Assembly: GCA_023105745.1 (NCBI GenBank)
Contig: JALGQZ010000015.1
Location: 1,247,501 to 1,311,500, forward strand
Source of the DNA: Austropuccinia psidii
Taxonomy: Eukaryota; Basidiomycota; Pucciniomycetes; Pucciniales; Sphaerophragmiaceae
Direction: 5' to 3'
DNA: 64,000 bases
The position numbers and the translations under genes are program-made. Positions 12,527 to 24,905 of this stretch are shown here, piece by piece (position 1 is the first letter of the stretch; each line of letters begins with the position of its first letter). Under the pieces are notes generated by a model. It made no database searches and had not been told where the DNA came from. It was given only the letters and a program-made list of their open reading frames with translations.

Positions 12527-14489
12527 TGTAAGGTTTGACTATGAAACAATAAGTAAAAATTACCAATATATTACTTATTGTACTATGAATGTCCTTATAA
12601 TTGAAATAAATAAGATAAAAATAATTATAATAATGAAGAATTATTATAATTATGGCATAAAATAATTATATTATTAAATAAATATAATAATATAGTTTAT
12701 ATTATAAAAATAATATATATAAGATAATTAATATATTTAAAAGCACTTTATTATTGTTACCAACAAATAAGAAAGGCGTAGAAAATTGTTTTTTATTAAT
12801 AAAAAACAATTAATAACAATAATATTACTAATATTAAAGTTATAAATTAATAGAAATACTATTAATATCAATTATGGAATTATTAAAAAGTAATAATAGA
12901 GAGAAATTATTATAATAAGAGAAATAACCTACTTTTAATGCTTAATATAATAATTTTGAATAAATTTACGCCTAGAAATGTAAATAAAACTTGTTTAAAT
13001 TTTAGTTACAATAAATTTAAAGAGAAATTACAATTTTTCTTAATTTTACATGGAGTTGATGTTTTTGAGAGAAATTTAAACAAAAAAATTAAATAATTGT
13101 AATAATCACGTCAAAGATGAAGATTATTATAAGATCATCTTTGGTATTTAATAATATGAAAGTTTTATATATAAAGAATAAAGAAATTACTTTTTTTATT
13201 TAATGATTGAATGTTTTGTAAGCGTCTGTTGGGAAAAAAGAGTAAAAAGAGCTCTATTTATAGTAATCACATCCCTCCTAGAGTCCAACAGGCTTCTAGT
13301 AGACGTGTACTGATCATATCCACTGGAATTGATCAATATTTCAAGGTTTGGTGATGATTACATCATGATCAAACCATGTCACATCATTATTACATCATTA
13401 TTTAGAGTTATCACTATAACTCTAGGTTTGATGCCGTCAAGGATTGGAAGAACCCCAAATTTTGTGGATTTTATTAGTTTTAATCATAAACTAACAGTAT
13501 TCACCAATTTTATCACTCATATGACTGTTAAACTTAATTTAAAGTTACAGTGAGTGATCATAAATGATCATTTTAAGCTCAAACTTTTATCCTTCATAAC
13601 GTTTAAGATTTACACACTACAGCAATTCAGAGAGTGAATTCTAATAGCTTGGCATAACCGTATTATGCTGTCAAGAGCATCTCATTACATCATCAAAACT
13701 CTATTTTTGATTATTTTTCTTGTAACTCATCTTTTCTGTTGAAATTTAATATTTTAAACTTCAAACCATGATTTCAAGGGGTTATACCTTGAATATTATG
13801 ATAAGAAATACATCATTCTTCACGAATGACCTAGTAGAGTCCAACTGTCTACTTTATTTTAAGTTTGGACCACTTTCAAAACAAAGTGGTCAACAGCTCT
13901 ATTGATTTTAATCAATAATCCCTTACAGGTTTCAACCTTGTTTATAACTTGTAAAATAAACTTCATTTCTGTATTCCTACAGTAATTACGTGATGTATTT
14001 ACTTTTGGTTTATCACTCTATCATGCATATTTCAAAAGATATTAGCTAAAATCCTTGAATATATGCATTGACCAAAAAAGTGCATATATTCAGGTTAATT
14101 CCTTAAGTATTGACTTTGGAGCTTAGATTCTTAATTTTATTATATGTGGGCTTTTATGGAGAATTCAATGGTACAATTTATTTCACATGTTGTTCCATTG
14201 GCCTTTGAAATAAATAAGGATTTATGTTTTTTATAAGGTATTATTACTTATAGCTCACTAAATATTGACTTTACAGATATGCCATAAAGATGGTATATGT
14301 GTATTTTACCATGGGGAATCCAATGGTAGAGTTTATTTCACATGTTTATTCATTTTCTTCAAGGTAAACCAAGTTTTATGCATATTTATGGCATTTTTGT
14401 AGTTTTAAGGTAACTATTTTTAATGTATAGTTATTTTAAGTATCTCTTGCAACCTTTTTGGGTATGTGGTCATACCTCAAAGGTTCACA
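12527..14489 (-). repeat. 5' LTR of Gypsy copy A
   Basis: The LTR is bounded by TGTAAGG (12527) and TTCACA (14489). The minus-strand promoter TATA box is at 13254-13262 (TATAAATAG). It pairs with 3883-5865. It lacks about 20 nt of the AT repeat found in the 3' LTR around 4080-4100. The ORF 13329-13553 is the same LTR frame seen at 4704 and is not a gene. Confidence 0.93.
13254..13262 (-). promoter_or_regulatory. TATA box, Gypsy copy A 5' LTR
   Basis: The minus-strand sequence is TATAAATAG followed by AGCTCTTTTT. The same box and context occur in all four LTRs of copies A and B (4629-4637, 39420-39428, 48096-48104), which fits a pol II core promoter. Confidence 0.7.
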
Positions 14490-14504
14490 CCTCTAAGGCT
14501 CCCA

Positions 14505-16407
14505 TTTCCTCAATGGTTTTCAGAAAAACCTTTAATTACACATATAATATCATTCTATCATTTCTTACTTAATTTTTGATTACAAAATATCCATTTTGGT
14601 AAAAATTATTTTAAAACAGATTATTATTTAGATATGCTAATATCTCCTTTTTATATTAGAGTTATTTCAGGCTATGATATTAGCTTTTCAATTCTGTCTT
14701 TATATTAGTAAATATTATTTCATAAGCTCAGTTATTAAAGGGGAATCAGTAAAAATATATTATTTTTTTGGTAAAAGCACATAAGACCTTAGAATTGTTT
14801 TCCACAATTTCATAAAACACATAATAAACTCATTGGGCCCCTTTTCAATTAGAAAAACAAAAAAACCTGTGTTGGGTAAAATCCTCAAAAAAAAACCAAA
14901 AACGCCATTTTTTTCAAAGAAAAAACTCTCCAACACACTTACCACTTCCCCCAAAGAAACCTTATTCAAAAAATTTCCTTTTTCTTACTTCAACCATAAC
15001 CAAATTTGACACAATTTTTTTCTCTCATTGATCAAAAAAAACTGTCATTGAAACCCTATTACTTCAAGCCAATTGCTTTGTATTTTTCCTTTCTGTTTTT
15101 AATTATTCCCTTTTTTGAAGGCTTCTTTCTCTTTCCCTCAATTTTTTTTTTCATTTTTTTCCTTATTTTTGGAAATTCCTTCCTTTATTTTCTTATATAA
15201 TTTTGCATCCATCATTGGAAGGTGAATAGAAGAATAATATTTGACCATGAAACTAATAGTTAAATTAATATTAATTCAATAGCTTTACTATTTCTGTTTA
15301 CATTTTTAAGAAAGCCTGCTCCAATAGTATTAACAAATGAATGTTATAAGAAGAAGTTAATTAATAATTTTATAAAAATAAGATAATAAATACTGTATAT
15401 TCATATTAATTGAATAATAAGATTATAAAAAATACTTATTAGTTCTTATTAGAAGTATAGAAATAATAAGATTAAGCTTATTATTCAAGACCTCATTTTC
15501 TGTGGAAAGAAGTTATTTATAAATAAATGATTATCATATTATAATAATATTATAGAAGTGAATAAAATTCTATAATAAAGAATAAAGAATAATATAAATA
15601 TACCTAATGTTAAATGAAAAACTATTTTTATGGGATATTTCAAAAAAAAGTATTGAAAGATAATTCAGAATTGAAACCTTCAACGGTACAAAGAAGAGTG
15701 GATTTATTCTGAGAGAAACACAAATTTGATAATATAACCAAAATTATTAGTCTTTAATAAAATATTGTTATTCAAGGATAAAGATTCCAAAGGTTTTTTT
15801 TACTTACTCACAATAAAATTTACCTATCACAATCATCATTATAAATATTTATTTCATTTCTTTTATTATATTAAGCTGGGTTGAATTCTGAGGATTTTTG
15901 ACAGTATTTGGAGGTATTTGAATACCAAATAAAGTCCCACAAGCTTATGAAGAGTACGAATATTGATTCAAACGCCCACAATACTGTTAACAGCATTAAC
16001 CTAGAGCTTTAAACTTGAATAAAACTAAATTCAGTCTCATCACGAGGTTGCGTGGGTATTTCAAAAGGTTATGAAGCCAAAGAAAGCTCTTTGTGATATG
16101 ATAAGCTTATTAATAATGCTTATTATACATTATTAGATATTATTTAAGCTCAAATAACTCATTTAATCTGATTTTATTTAGAGCTGTAACACTATCAACT
16201 TAGTGCTATTTCAACAATTTTCCCAGTTTTCACAATAAGAACAATTTCTGCAGTGTAATCTAAAACAGACTCAAATTTAATCTGGATATAGATTTACACC
16301 TCAACAATAATTTGTAAGATCTTGGGGATTATCATAAGTAAAAAAATGCTTTAGTTGTGGGGTAATTTCAGTTTGAATTTAACTATATCCAAAAGGAGCT
16401 TATTTTC
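14505..16407. other. AT-rich non-coding stretch with LTR-like relic
   Basis: I see no gene here. The stretch from 14760 to 15200 is very rich in A/T runs; its two short ORFs are low-complexity (Phe/Leu-rich) and unconvincing. From about 15237 the sequence tttgaccatgaaactaatag resembles the start of a minus-strand Gypsy LTR, so 15237-16407 is probably an old LTR fragment. Confidence 0.45.
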
Positions 16408-16560
16408 TGTGATTATCGAGATATATTTTACATACCCAAATATGCCACACTTGATATTAAAATATTTTCTGGGATATAAATAACCCATAGGTCATACATA
16501 TTTCCAAAAATATTTTTTTTTCATATAGAAAAATATGAATAAATATTTTGTGAGTAAGTG

Positions 16561-18329
16561 TGTAAGGTTTGAGTATTGAGCAAGAAGTAAATATTACTAA
16601 TATTTCACTTATTTTACTCTAAATTTCCCCACTAAAATGATGAATAAGATTTAAGATAATTATTAAAATAAAGAAATAGTATAATTTTGGCATAAATATA
16701 CATCTATTTTTTAAATAAATAAAATAATATAATGCAAATAAATATATTAATATGATATAATTAACATATTTATGGAATTTTATTATTGTCACCAAGAAAT
16801 AATAAAGGAATAAGAAATTGTTAGTTAACAAGGAATAAACAATTCATAAAAATATTATTGCTAATGATAAAGCTATATATTAATATAACAACTATTTATA
16901 TCAATGAGAGAATTATTCAAATTGATAATAAAGAGAAAATAGCCTACTCTCAAAACTTTATATAATAATTTTCCATTATTATACACCAAATAATATACAT
17001 ACAGCTTATTCCAATTGTATTTACAAATAAAAATAGAAGAAATTACAAATATTCTTGATTTTATGCAGAGTTGAAGATTTTAAAGAGAATTCAACAAAAA
17101 CAACAAAATAATGATTTAATCACTTCAGAGCTGGTGATTATAGAAAGTATTATCCTTTTCCTTTAATAATATAATATATTTAAATATAAACAAAAAAGAA
17201 ATTACCTTTTTGTTTCATCTGAGGGGGAAATAGAGGAAAAGGAGCTCTTTTTATAGTAAAATCCTATCTTCTATAGTCCAGAAGACTTCTAGTAAATTTT
17301 CACTGATGGTATCACTGGAAGTGATCAGTATTGTCAGTTTTGGTGATTATTAAATCATAATTAAACCTTCTTATCTCAATATTCTGACATTATTCAGAGT
17401 TATCACTGTAACTCTAAGTTTGCTGATATCATGGGATTGGGAAAATAAAATAAATATTTTGAATTTTATTAGTATTAACAATAATATACTAGTATCCAAC
17501 ACTTTTATCTCTTATGTAAACATCAAAATTAAAATAAGATTACAGTTTGTCATCATAAATGATCATTTTTAAGCCTTAAGTTTGATCATTAATACCTTTT
17601 GAGTTATTTATACTGCAGCCATTCAGATAGTGAGTTCTGATAGCTTGACACTTTCTCACTAAGCTGCTAGTATTATTTTCTCAAATCATCAAAGCTCTAT
17701 TTTTGATGATTTTTCTTGTAACTCATCTTTTCTGTTCAAATTCACTATTTTCAACTTCAAACCATGATTTCAAGGGGGTATACCTTGAATATATTGATAA
17801 AAATTACATCATTATTCACTTATGAACTATCAGAATCTGAATATCCACTTTATTAAGCTCTTACCACTTCTAACCTAAAGTGATCAACAGCTATTGTTAT
17901 TTTGCTCAATATGCCCTTGTCAATTATAACATTGCTTATAATTTCTCATATAAAGTTTATATCCTTTTTTCAAGAAATTTTGTGGTAAATTTATTTTTAA
18001 GATAAGCTCTTTATAATAAACAGTTCAAGAGATATGAGCTTCAAACCATGAATATATGCACTGATCATAAAAGTGTATACATTCAGGTTATCTCAGTAAG
18101 TATTGACTTTACAGATACTACATAAGAGTGTTATATGTGTAGGTGTTTATGGGAAATCCAATGGTATAATTTATTTCATATTTTTATTCATTGGTCCCTG
18201 ACATAATCAGGATTTTTATGCCTTTCATGGCATTTCCACTTATTTTAAGATAATATTTTCAATTCTTATTATTAAAATAAATATTTTAAAGTTGTTTTGT
18301 GACCTTTCTGGATATTTGGTAAGATCTCA
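16561..18329 (-). repeat. Solo minus-strand Gypsy LTR
   Basis: This LTR begins TGTAAGGTTTGA and follows the LTRs of copy A at lower identity: TATA-region gagctctttttatag near 17240, gataaaaattacatcatt near 17800, and gggaaatccaatggtataat near 18150. It ends near 18329 in tctca, a few bases shorter than the canonical ttcaca end. AAGTG before and AAGTC after look like a decayed target duplication. The ORF 16619-16831 is AT-rich LTR sequence. Confidence 0.65.
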
Positions 18330-19074
18330 AAGTCTAAAAAATTGATTCCATAAACTTAAGGCCAGACTTGTATCCCACACAGAAATTCACCTAGCATAGC
18401 TCCATAAGGTGAATAAGGTTGAATTAACTTTATGAAGTGGTAATATTGAAAATACTTTAGCACCTCCTCATCAATAACACAGAAAATAATGTTTAAATTT
18501 TTTGTTTTTTGAATTTTAACACCAAAATAATGTTATTGTGATAAATACCATGTTATATATACACTGAGAATAGTGTTACACCTGTTTGTGGAACTTACAG
18601 TTCAGTATAAAATAGTGAAGAAACAACAACAATGATGATATCAATTAATTTTTCTATTGATTTTCATATTATCATATCCTAAGTTACAACTCAGTATTGT
18701 CACTTTGAATAATAAAGAGTACAGTACTTTTTAGTAAAATATGTACAATAAGCAATACACAAAATTATTCTGCTTTTGTCTTATGGAAAGTATTTTAAAG
18801 AAAAATTACAAATAATAAAAAAAGAAAGTACCCTTTCATCTGTTAAATTATCCAACACACCCCCTCACTGTTGAGATGGTGCAAGTTATAATAAAATTGA
18901 CCGCTCATCTTCATCATGATTAGCTATGAAATTTTTTGGTCTTTTTTCAGGATATTTATTCCAGCAGTATTCCTCAATGTGACTCTTCATGTTGCATAAA
19001 CTTCAGGTGTCTTTTTGTTTCTTTGACCATAGAGTGCAGTTGTGGCTTAACAGTTCTCTCCATTGAATTTTAAT

Positions 19075-19335
19075 TGTTTTAAAGCATGTTGAAAATAGTA
19101 AGACAAAGAGCTTGGAGACAACCAGTAGATCTTTGTTGCTGGGCTCACACAAGCAAGAATTACAAAAAATTGCTTTGATACAGCCAGGAGGTCTTTCCTC
19201 TGGTTTCTATCAGCTGAAACAAGTACAATTAAAGAAATGGCTGGGATACAGCCAGTAGGTTGTTTTCCTCTGGATTTACACAGCTTAGATGAGTAAAACA
19301 ATAAGAGATGCTAAGATTCAACCAGTAGATTTTTT
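19075..19335. repeat. Degenerate 64-71-bp tandem repeat, about 4 copies
   Basis: The phrase ccagtagatcttt or ccaggaggtcttt, followed by a Ctctgg-like segment, recurs at about 19120, 19185, 19250 and 19321. Spacing is 64-71 bp with substitutions and small indels. Confidence 0.6.
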
Positions 19336-19397
19336 TCTTTAAATGCATAAACATGCCTTATGTGATATCAAGTCACAATAATCTGTTTTATTTTTAA

Positions 19398-19692
19398 TAC
19401 ACCATTTTTTACTGACTTAATGGTTTATTAAATATAAAGTATTCATGTCTTATTTGATGTGAGCCAAAAGTTGTTTATTTAATATGTAATAATCATGGCC
19501 TATTTGTTATGCGCCAATAATGGTTTACTTGATATAAACCATTAGTGATTTATTTAATATGAACCATTATTGGCTTACTTACCTTAAACCTATATTAGCT
19601 TATTTAATATAAACCATTATTGTGTTATTCAATGTAAAGTATTCTTGGCTTACTTACTATAAGCCATTATTGGTTTATTAAATATAAAACCG
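19398..19692 (+). repeat. 25-bp tandem repeats, left arm
   Basis: Units of about 25 bp have a consensus near ggtttatttaatataaaccattatt. About a dozen degenerate copies are visible. They are the reverse complement of the units at 21890-22230. Confidence 0.7.
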
Positions 19693-19703
19693 TCCAGGTT
19701 TCT

Positions 19704-21604
19704 TGTGAGCCTTGAGGTATATTTTACATACCCAAATAGGCCACAATTATCTTAAAAAGAAATTTTGAATTATGCAAAACTCATAAGTCATGCATATATC
19801 CAAAATTCATCATTTTCAATTTCAGAAAAGATAAATACCTTTTTATTGAGTAAGTAAATCCATGGATTTAAGACCAGATTTGGATTCTACACAAAAGTTC
19901 ACCTAGGGTAGCTCCATAGAGTGAATAAGCTCAATTTAAGTATTTGAGGTGGTAAAATGGAAAATACTTCAATACCACATCATTAATACCACATAAAAGA
20001 TCCGTGAAAATTTTTGTTTTTCTTGAATTTTAGCCAAAATAATGGGAAAGTGAGAAATCCCATGTTACATATACACTAAGAATAGTGTTATGCATGTTTT
20101 GAGCACTTAATATCATATTATTCTTACATGGACTTTTGGTACACCCATAGTGGATATCTCACTTTAAGCTTAAATTACTATTTTGATGTAAAAAATAGGC
20201 AAGGGGGACAAAAGACATCAAAGAGAGCCAGGGTACCCAACTTCTGAGGCCTCAGAGGCGTGGATAGCTCCAGAGCATGGATCCATGGATCATCTTGGCC
20301 CAATTGGTAAACTAAAACTCTTTGGGAACTTGGTTACCAAGTTACAACTACTGTAAAACACCAGAAAATAGCAAATAACCTGCTATTTTGACGTGCCAAG
20401 GAGGTAATGAGCTACTTACACTCCTGTAACCATGTCAATTACTAATGACTTTCCATGGATAAACCCCAAAAGAGTAATTAAAACCCTTTTGGGACCCATA
20501 TTCATCGATTTACCTCATAGCAACCAGCAAAACACTGCTATTTGCAATTCTACGCAGAAATGAGGTAAAAACTTCAAAAATTCATTAAAAATACAATTCT
20601 TAATGAATCTTTCTGAAACTTTCAGGACTGAAGGAGAACTGTATTATCTATGGTACAACGAAAAAGAATTACAGTTTTACTTACAGTCTATTTTTGGTTA
20701 TTCTACGTGAAACACTGAATCTTCAAAAATTCACAGTAATTACAACCTGTGATGAAATTGGCAATAACATTGATAACTTTGAGAAATCAATGATTATTTT
20801 AGAATAAAAGAGGATTTACAAGTGTTACTCCTTTTATTCTTAACCATATTGGGGTTGGTAGTCACGTAAAAGCATCAAATAAGTAATTATGATAATGTTA
20901 CGTGACAAATAATGATGTAATCAATAAACCAACAGGGTTTATTGTTTTCTCACTCACTGGTTTTTCAGTTTGCTCCATGGCACGCCTCTGTGAGCTGTTG
21001 TTGACTTAAAAGAGGCCTTCTCTTGCTGTTTTTTCCACATCATCATCTTATAAATTTATTAAATCATTATTACCAACAAGTAAGTATTAGTTACAGCTAT
21101 TCTTAAGTGTTTTAAATCTTTCAGAATCAACCAGAAAGACGTGAAATCATAGAATCCAACTATATATTGTTGTAATACTGTTATAAATCCTTTTGATCCC
21201 TTAAATCCACAATTCCACGTCAAATTTCTCTACTTTTATCTATCAATAAGTTCTTTGGAGTATTAGTGAGTCATTTATCTTTAATTCTTAAAGTTTTTCT
21301 CCAGTAATAGTTTTCTTCAAGAATTATCTTTATAGTTATTCTTGTAAAAGATAATTATATATTAAAATAATTTTATTATTTTAATAAAAGAAGTTTTTAT
21401 TATTAAATTCTTCTTGTAATTGATTCTTGTAAACAATTACAGCTCACTGTTATAATCACTAGTAGTGTATAACACGTGAAAGAAATAATTTTATAATTAT
21501 TTAATTGTGGTTATAATAATTTTTATTATTATATTTCATAAGAACAGACATAGTCCTGTTGATTAATAGTAATATTACCATCAGTTTCATAGTCAAATCT
21601 TACA
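19704..21604 (+). repeat. Solo LTR with perfect target duplication
   Basis: This 1.9-kb LTR runs from TGTGAGCC (19704) to CTTACA (21604). The 5-bp target duplication TTTCT is perfect (19699-19703 and 21605-21609). No internal region remains, so it is a solo LTR left by LTR-LTR recombination. It belongs to a Gypsy LTR family related to copies A and B (same ends, atagtcaaa near the 3' end) and carries the diagnostic gagagccagggtacccaact at 20224-20243. It has no ORF of note. Confidence 0.85.
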
Positions 21605-21619
21605 TTTCTCATCATGGAT

Positions 21620-21835
21620 AGTTGATGAGCCATTATGAGGAATTGAAAACCCATGCTGGGGAATTTATCCCTCATGGTGGGAAATCACTTACCCATGATG
21701 AGGAACTGATTACTCATGATGAAGAATTCATTTATCATGATGAGAAATTGGTTAATAATGTTGAGTAATTAATGACTCATGATTGGGAATTGATCAACCA
21801 TTGTTGGAAATTTATTACCCCTGATCTGTAATTGA
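21620..21835. repeat. 21-bp degenerate minisatellite, about 10 copies
   Basis: The repeat reads like catgatgaggaattgattact, with copies such as catgatgaagaattcatttat and catgatgagaaattggttaat in direct succession. The reading frames are closed, so it is not protein-coding. Confidence 0.75.
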
Positions 21836-21889
21836 TTGAATGCTTTATATTAAATAAAGTAGGACTGGTACATATTTAATAAAAAAGGA

Positions 21890-22230
21890 AGGGTTTTTCT
21901 TGAATAAACCAATAATGGCTTAAAATAAACAAACCAATAATGGCTTATATTAAATAAACCAACAATGGCTTATATTAAATAAACCAATAATGCTCAATAT
22001 TAAATAATCCATGAATGGTTTATATTAAATAAACCAAGATTTTTTTATATCAAGTAAGCCCTGACTTGTTCACAATAAGTAAACCATTAGAGGTGTATAT
22101 TACATAGGTCATTACTGGTCCATATTAATGAACAAAATAATATTCTATATTAATTAGACAAAGGCTGGCTTACATTAAAGAAGCCATGACCAGTATATAT
22201 CAAATAAAACATTAAATTAGTAAAACACGG
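21890..22230 (-). repeat. 25-bp tandem repeats, right arm (inverted)
   Basis: Clear 25-bp units read ggcttatattaaataaacca plus acaat or ataat, with at least three near-perfect copies around 21940-22045 and decayed ones to 22230. They are inverted relative to 19398-19692. Confidence 0.75.
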
Positions 22231-23812
22231 TCTATTCAAAATAAAGAAACTTAGTGTGACTTGATATCATGTAGGTCATTTTTATTCATTTATGCAGGCA
22301 GTGTACTGTATCTAAAGTTAAAGCTTTGGTTCAACCATAGTGGATATAAGTCTTGAAGCCTGAAATACTATTTTCAACATGAAAATAGCTAAGGGGGAAA
22401 AAGACATCAAAGAGAGCCAGGGTACCCAACTTCTGAGGCCTATGAGGAATTACAAGATCTAAATGTTGAACTAATGGCTGATAATGGCTCAATTGTTCTA
22501 TTAACACCTTTTGGGAACCTAGTTAACAAGTTAATATCCCACAAATAATGAGAAAATGGCAAATAAGCTGCTATTTTGATGTGAAAAGGAGGTAATGAGC
22601 AACTCTGACTCCTTTTGCCATTTTCATTGTTAATTATTTTCCATTTATAAACCCTCTCAGACTCTTATGCATGAAATTACCTCTTGGAAACCAGCTATAT
22701 TTATGCTTTTTGTCTATACCCCATAGAAAATGAGGTGAAACTTCAAATATTCATTAAAAATATACTTCTTAATTTACCTTTCTAAAGCTTTCAGTAAACA
22801 TGGAGGAGGAGATAATACACCATAAGACCCAAAATAGCTTTAAATTTATAATTCAAATCACAATCTTTACTTGAAGTCCATTTTTGATAATTTTGTGTGA
22901 AACATTGAATCTTCAAAAATTCACAGAAAATACAACCTGTGATGAAATTTCCAGAAATATTGATAAATTTGAGAAAGTGATTTTTATTTCAAAATAGAAG
23001 AATATTTAAAGTTTTTAATCCTTTATTACTTAACCATAAATGGGTTGGTATTCATGCATAATGGCTTGATTAAGTGATCAGGATAATATTATGTGACTAA
23101 AAGTGATGTAATCATTAAGCCAATTAAGGTGACTGGTTTCTCATTTCCTGAGTTTTATGATTTCTCTATTAAAAGCCTTTGTGAGCTTTTGTCAACTTGA
23201 AATAATCCTAATATTGCTGGTGGTTCCAGATATTGTCTTATCATTCATCTTCATCATTAATACCAACAACTCAGTATTAGTCAAAATCCTTCTTAGGTAT
23301 TCTTATATTTCCAAATCAATAAGAAAGAAGGCAAATAAAATGATTATAATATATACAATATTATTCAACTCTTAATTGTTTTATTAATGTTTTGAATCAA
23401 TTCTTGATTTCCTAAATACACAAATAATCAGTCATAAACACTATCCCAATTATTTTCAAGATATTTTGGAGTATTAATGAGTGTTTCATGGAATTATTAC
23501 AATTTTTATCTAAGGTCTTTATCTTTCCTCATTAAGTTACTATAATTATTCTTTTCAAAGAAAATTATTCCTTAAATTGACTTTATATTCTCTTGATAAA
23601 AAGTATTATTATCAATTTCCTTGTGGTTGTTATAGTAGACAACTACTGCTTACTATTATAATAAATAGTAGTGTGTGACAAGTGAAGAAAGAATTGATTA
23701 TTTAATCATTTATGTTTTTTATAATGAATTTATTTATTATATCTCATGAGGATAGTCATAGTACTCTTAATTAAAAGTTTTATTAGCAAAGGTTTCATAG
23801 AAACATCTTATA

Positions 23813-24279
23813 TTTTTACTATAGGTGAAATGTTGTCCATTTCACATATTTTAACTTTACAATTAGGGTTACTAGGGTTTGGAAGGCAAAGTATAATGTA
23901 TGTTCCCTCAAAAACCATAATTAAACAAAATGGTTTCACTTAGAGGGAAAATTTGGGTTTTTGCTTGAAATTTTCACTTTTGTATGGTTTTTAAGTTTAA
24001 ATCTCAATTAAAAATTGAATAACATTACATAATCCTTGAGTTTAGTATATTTATGCGGTTTTGTCTCTAAATTAAAGTTAAAGGCTAATATGCAATGCAT
24101 TTTGGCTGTAGAACCTTAATTAAGGTTGGCAAAATTCAAAAACCACTTTATGCAGATCAAAATATTAGCCCCCTGGAACCTTTTTCCAAAAATTATTGGA
24201 ACCAGCTTTTTTGTGATTTTTTACCTTTTTATTCATGAAAATACAGACTATGGAGCTTTCAATTTGGTGTGGACAAAGG
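23813..24279. other. Spacer between old LTR and copia element
   Basis: I see no gene. The stretch is AT-rich and ends in AAAGG, the copia target duplication. The short ORFs at 23746-23943 and 24126-24362 lack any recognisable motif. Confidence 0.4.
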
Positions 24280-24843
24280 TGTGGAATTTCCTGACCCTAA
24301 ACGTACTAGGTCAGAACCATACTGACCACTCCTGTCCCAAAACTTCCCTAATGGTTAATTAAAAAGTGCAATACCACCACTAATCACTTTCTTACCTTTT
24401 AGGTACCGTGCATCATCCAATGACTCCGCCTCGGGTCTACGATGAAGCTACATGATATAAACCCCCTCTGCGTCCAAAACCATGAGGAGGTTATACAACA
24501 AACTCCTTCCTTCTTTATTTTCCTCCTTATAAGTTTACTCTCCTTAGCACGCCTGTGTTACTTAATTTTTATTATCATTATTTATTTCTACTTAATCTTT
24601 CCTTAATAAACTATTTTTTCAAAAGCGCAAAAGGTATAGTAAAAGCTTCCTTTTGTAATTGATGAACATCCCACTGACTCATACTCCAGTCAGTGCCGTT
24701 AGTCCTTTACTATTGTATTACTGTTGCATAGTATCTCTTATCGTTGTAACACTGCTCTTCACCTTCAGGTAAACTTGTCCTTTTAATGCCTTGCTTAAGT
24801 ATCTTTGTTAATGTAATCCACCTTCAGTTCTTAAATTTTATCA
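24280..24843 (+). repeat. Copia 5' LTR
   Basis: The LTR runs TGTGGAATTTCC...TTTTATCA. A TATA box (TATAAA) is at 24456-24461. It retains CpGs at tccgcctcgggtctacgat that are TpG/CpA in the 3' LTR. Confidence 0.93.
24456..24461 (+). promoter_or_regulatory. TATA box in copia 5' LTR
   Basis: The sequence is TATAAA within catgatataaacc, about 180 bp into the LTR, and it is conserved in the 3' LTR. It would drive the genomic transcript. Confidence 0.6.
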
Positions 24844-24905
24844 GATTTACAGTCTCGAAGTCTCTAATAAAAAACAAGGACAGGTGGACAGCAGAAATAT
24901 CAACA

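Larger units (their letters stand above)
3883..14489 (-). mobile_element. Full-length decayed Ty3/Gypsy LTR retrotransposon (copy A)
   Basis: This is a 10.6-kb element on the minus strand. Its LTRs are at 12527-14489 (5') and 3883-5865 (3'). It is flanked by the 5-bp target duplication CCTCT at 3878-3882 and 14490-14494. Internal order, read leftward, is primer-binding site, accessory-frame exon, gag, protease, reverse transcriptase, RNase H, integrase and a chromodomain-like tail. The LTRs differ by a roughly 20-nt deletion and many substitutions, and the coding region has many stops and frameshifts, so it is older than copy B at 38149-48853. It sits inside the LTR of a still older Gypsy element. 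Confidence 0.95.
18598..22309. mobile_element. Inverted-repeat unit of short tandem repeats, holding a solo LTR
   Basis: This segment interrupts the old LTR. It includes degenerate repeats of about 64-71 bp (19075-19335), then 25-bp repeats (19398-19692). After the solo LTR come a 21-bp repeat block (21620-21835) and the 25-bp repeats again in inverted orientation (21890-22230). Outside the arms, 19338-19382 and 22248-22300 are mutually inverted (tgacttgatatca on one side, tgatatcaagtca on the other). Subtracting the LTR leaves about 1.8 kb. The ends, tacagttcagta and the complement of tactgtatct, share only a short match, so class II identity is a guess. The ORF 19047-19301 overlaps the repeats and is not convincing. 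Confidence 0.5.
16408..23812 (+). repeat. Old plus-strand LTR split by two later insertions
   Basis: LTR pieces are at 16408-16560, 18330-about 18597 and about 22310-23812. They match, in order, the intact solo LTR at 19704-21604: its start gtatattttacatacccaaa, its middle with ggccagac, cacctag and tagctccata, and its end with catcaaagagagccagggta. The ends are TGTGATT (16408) and CTTATA (23812), flanked by TTTTC and TTTTT, an imperfect 5-bp target duplication. The split points hold a minus-strand LTR and an inverted-repeat unit. No coding potential. Confidence 0.65.

Noticed and set aside
19398..22230. Repeat arrays as a CRISPR
   Set aside because: Units are contiguous without spacers, degenerate, and the genome is fungal.
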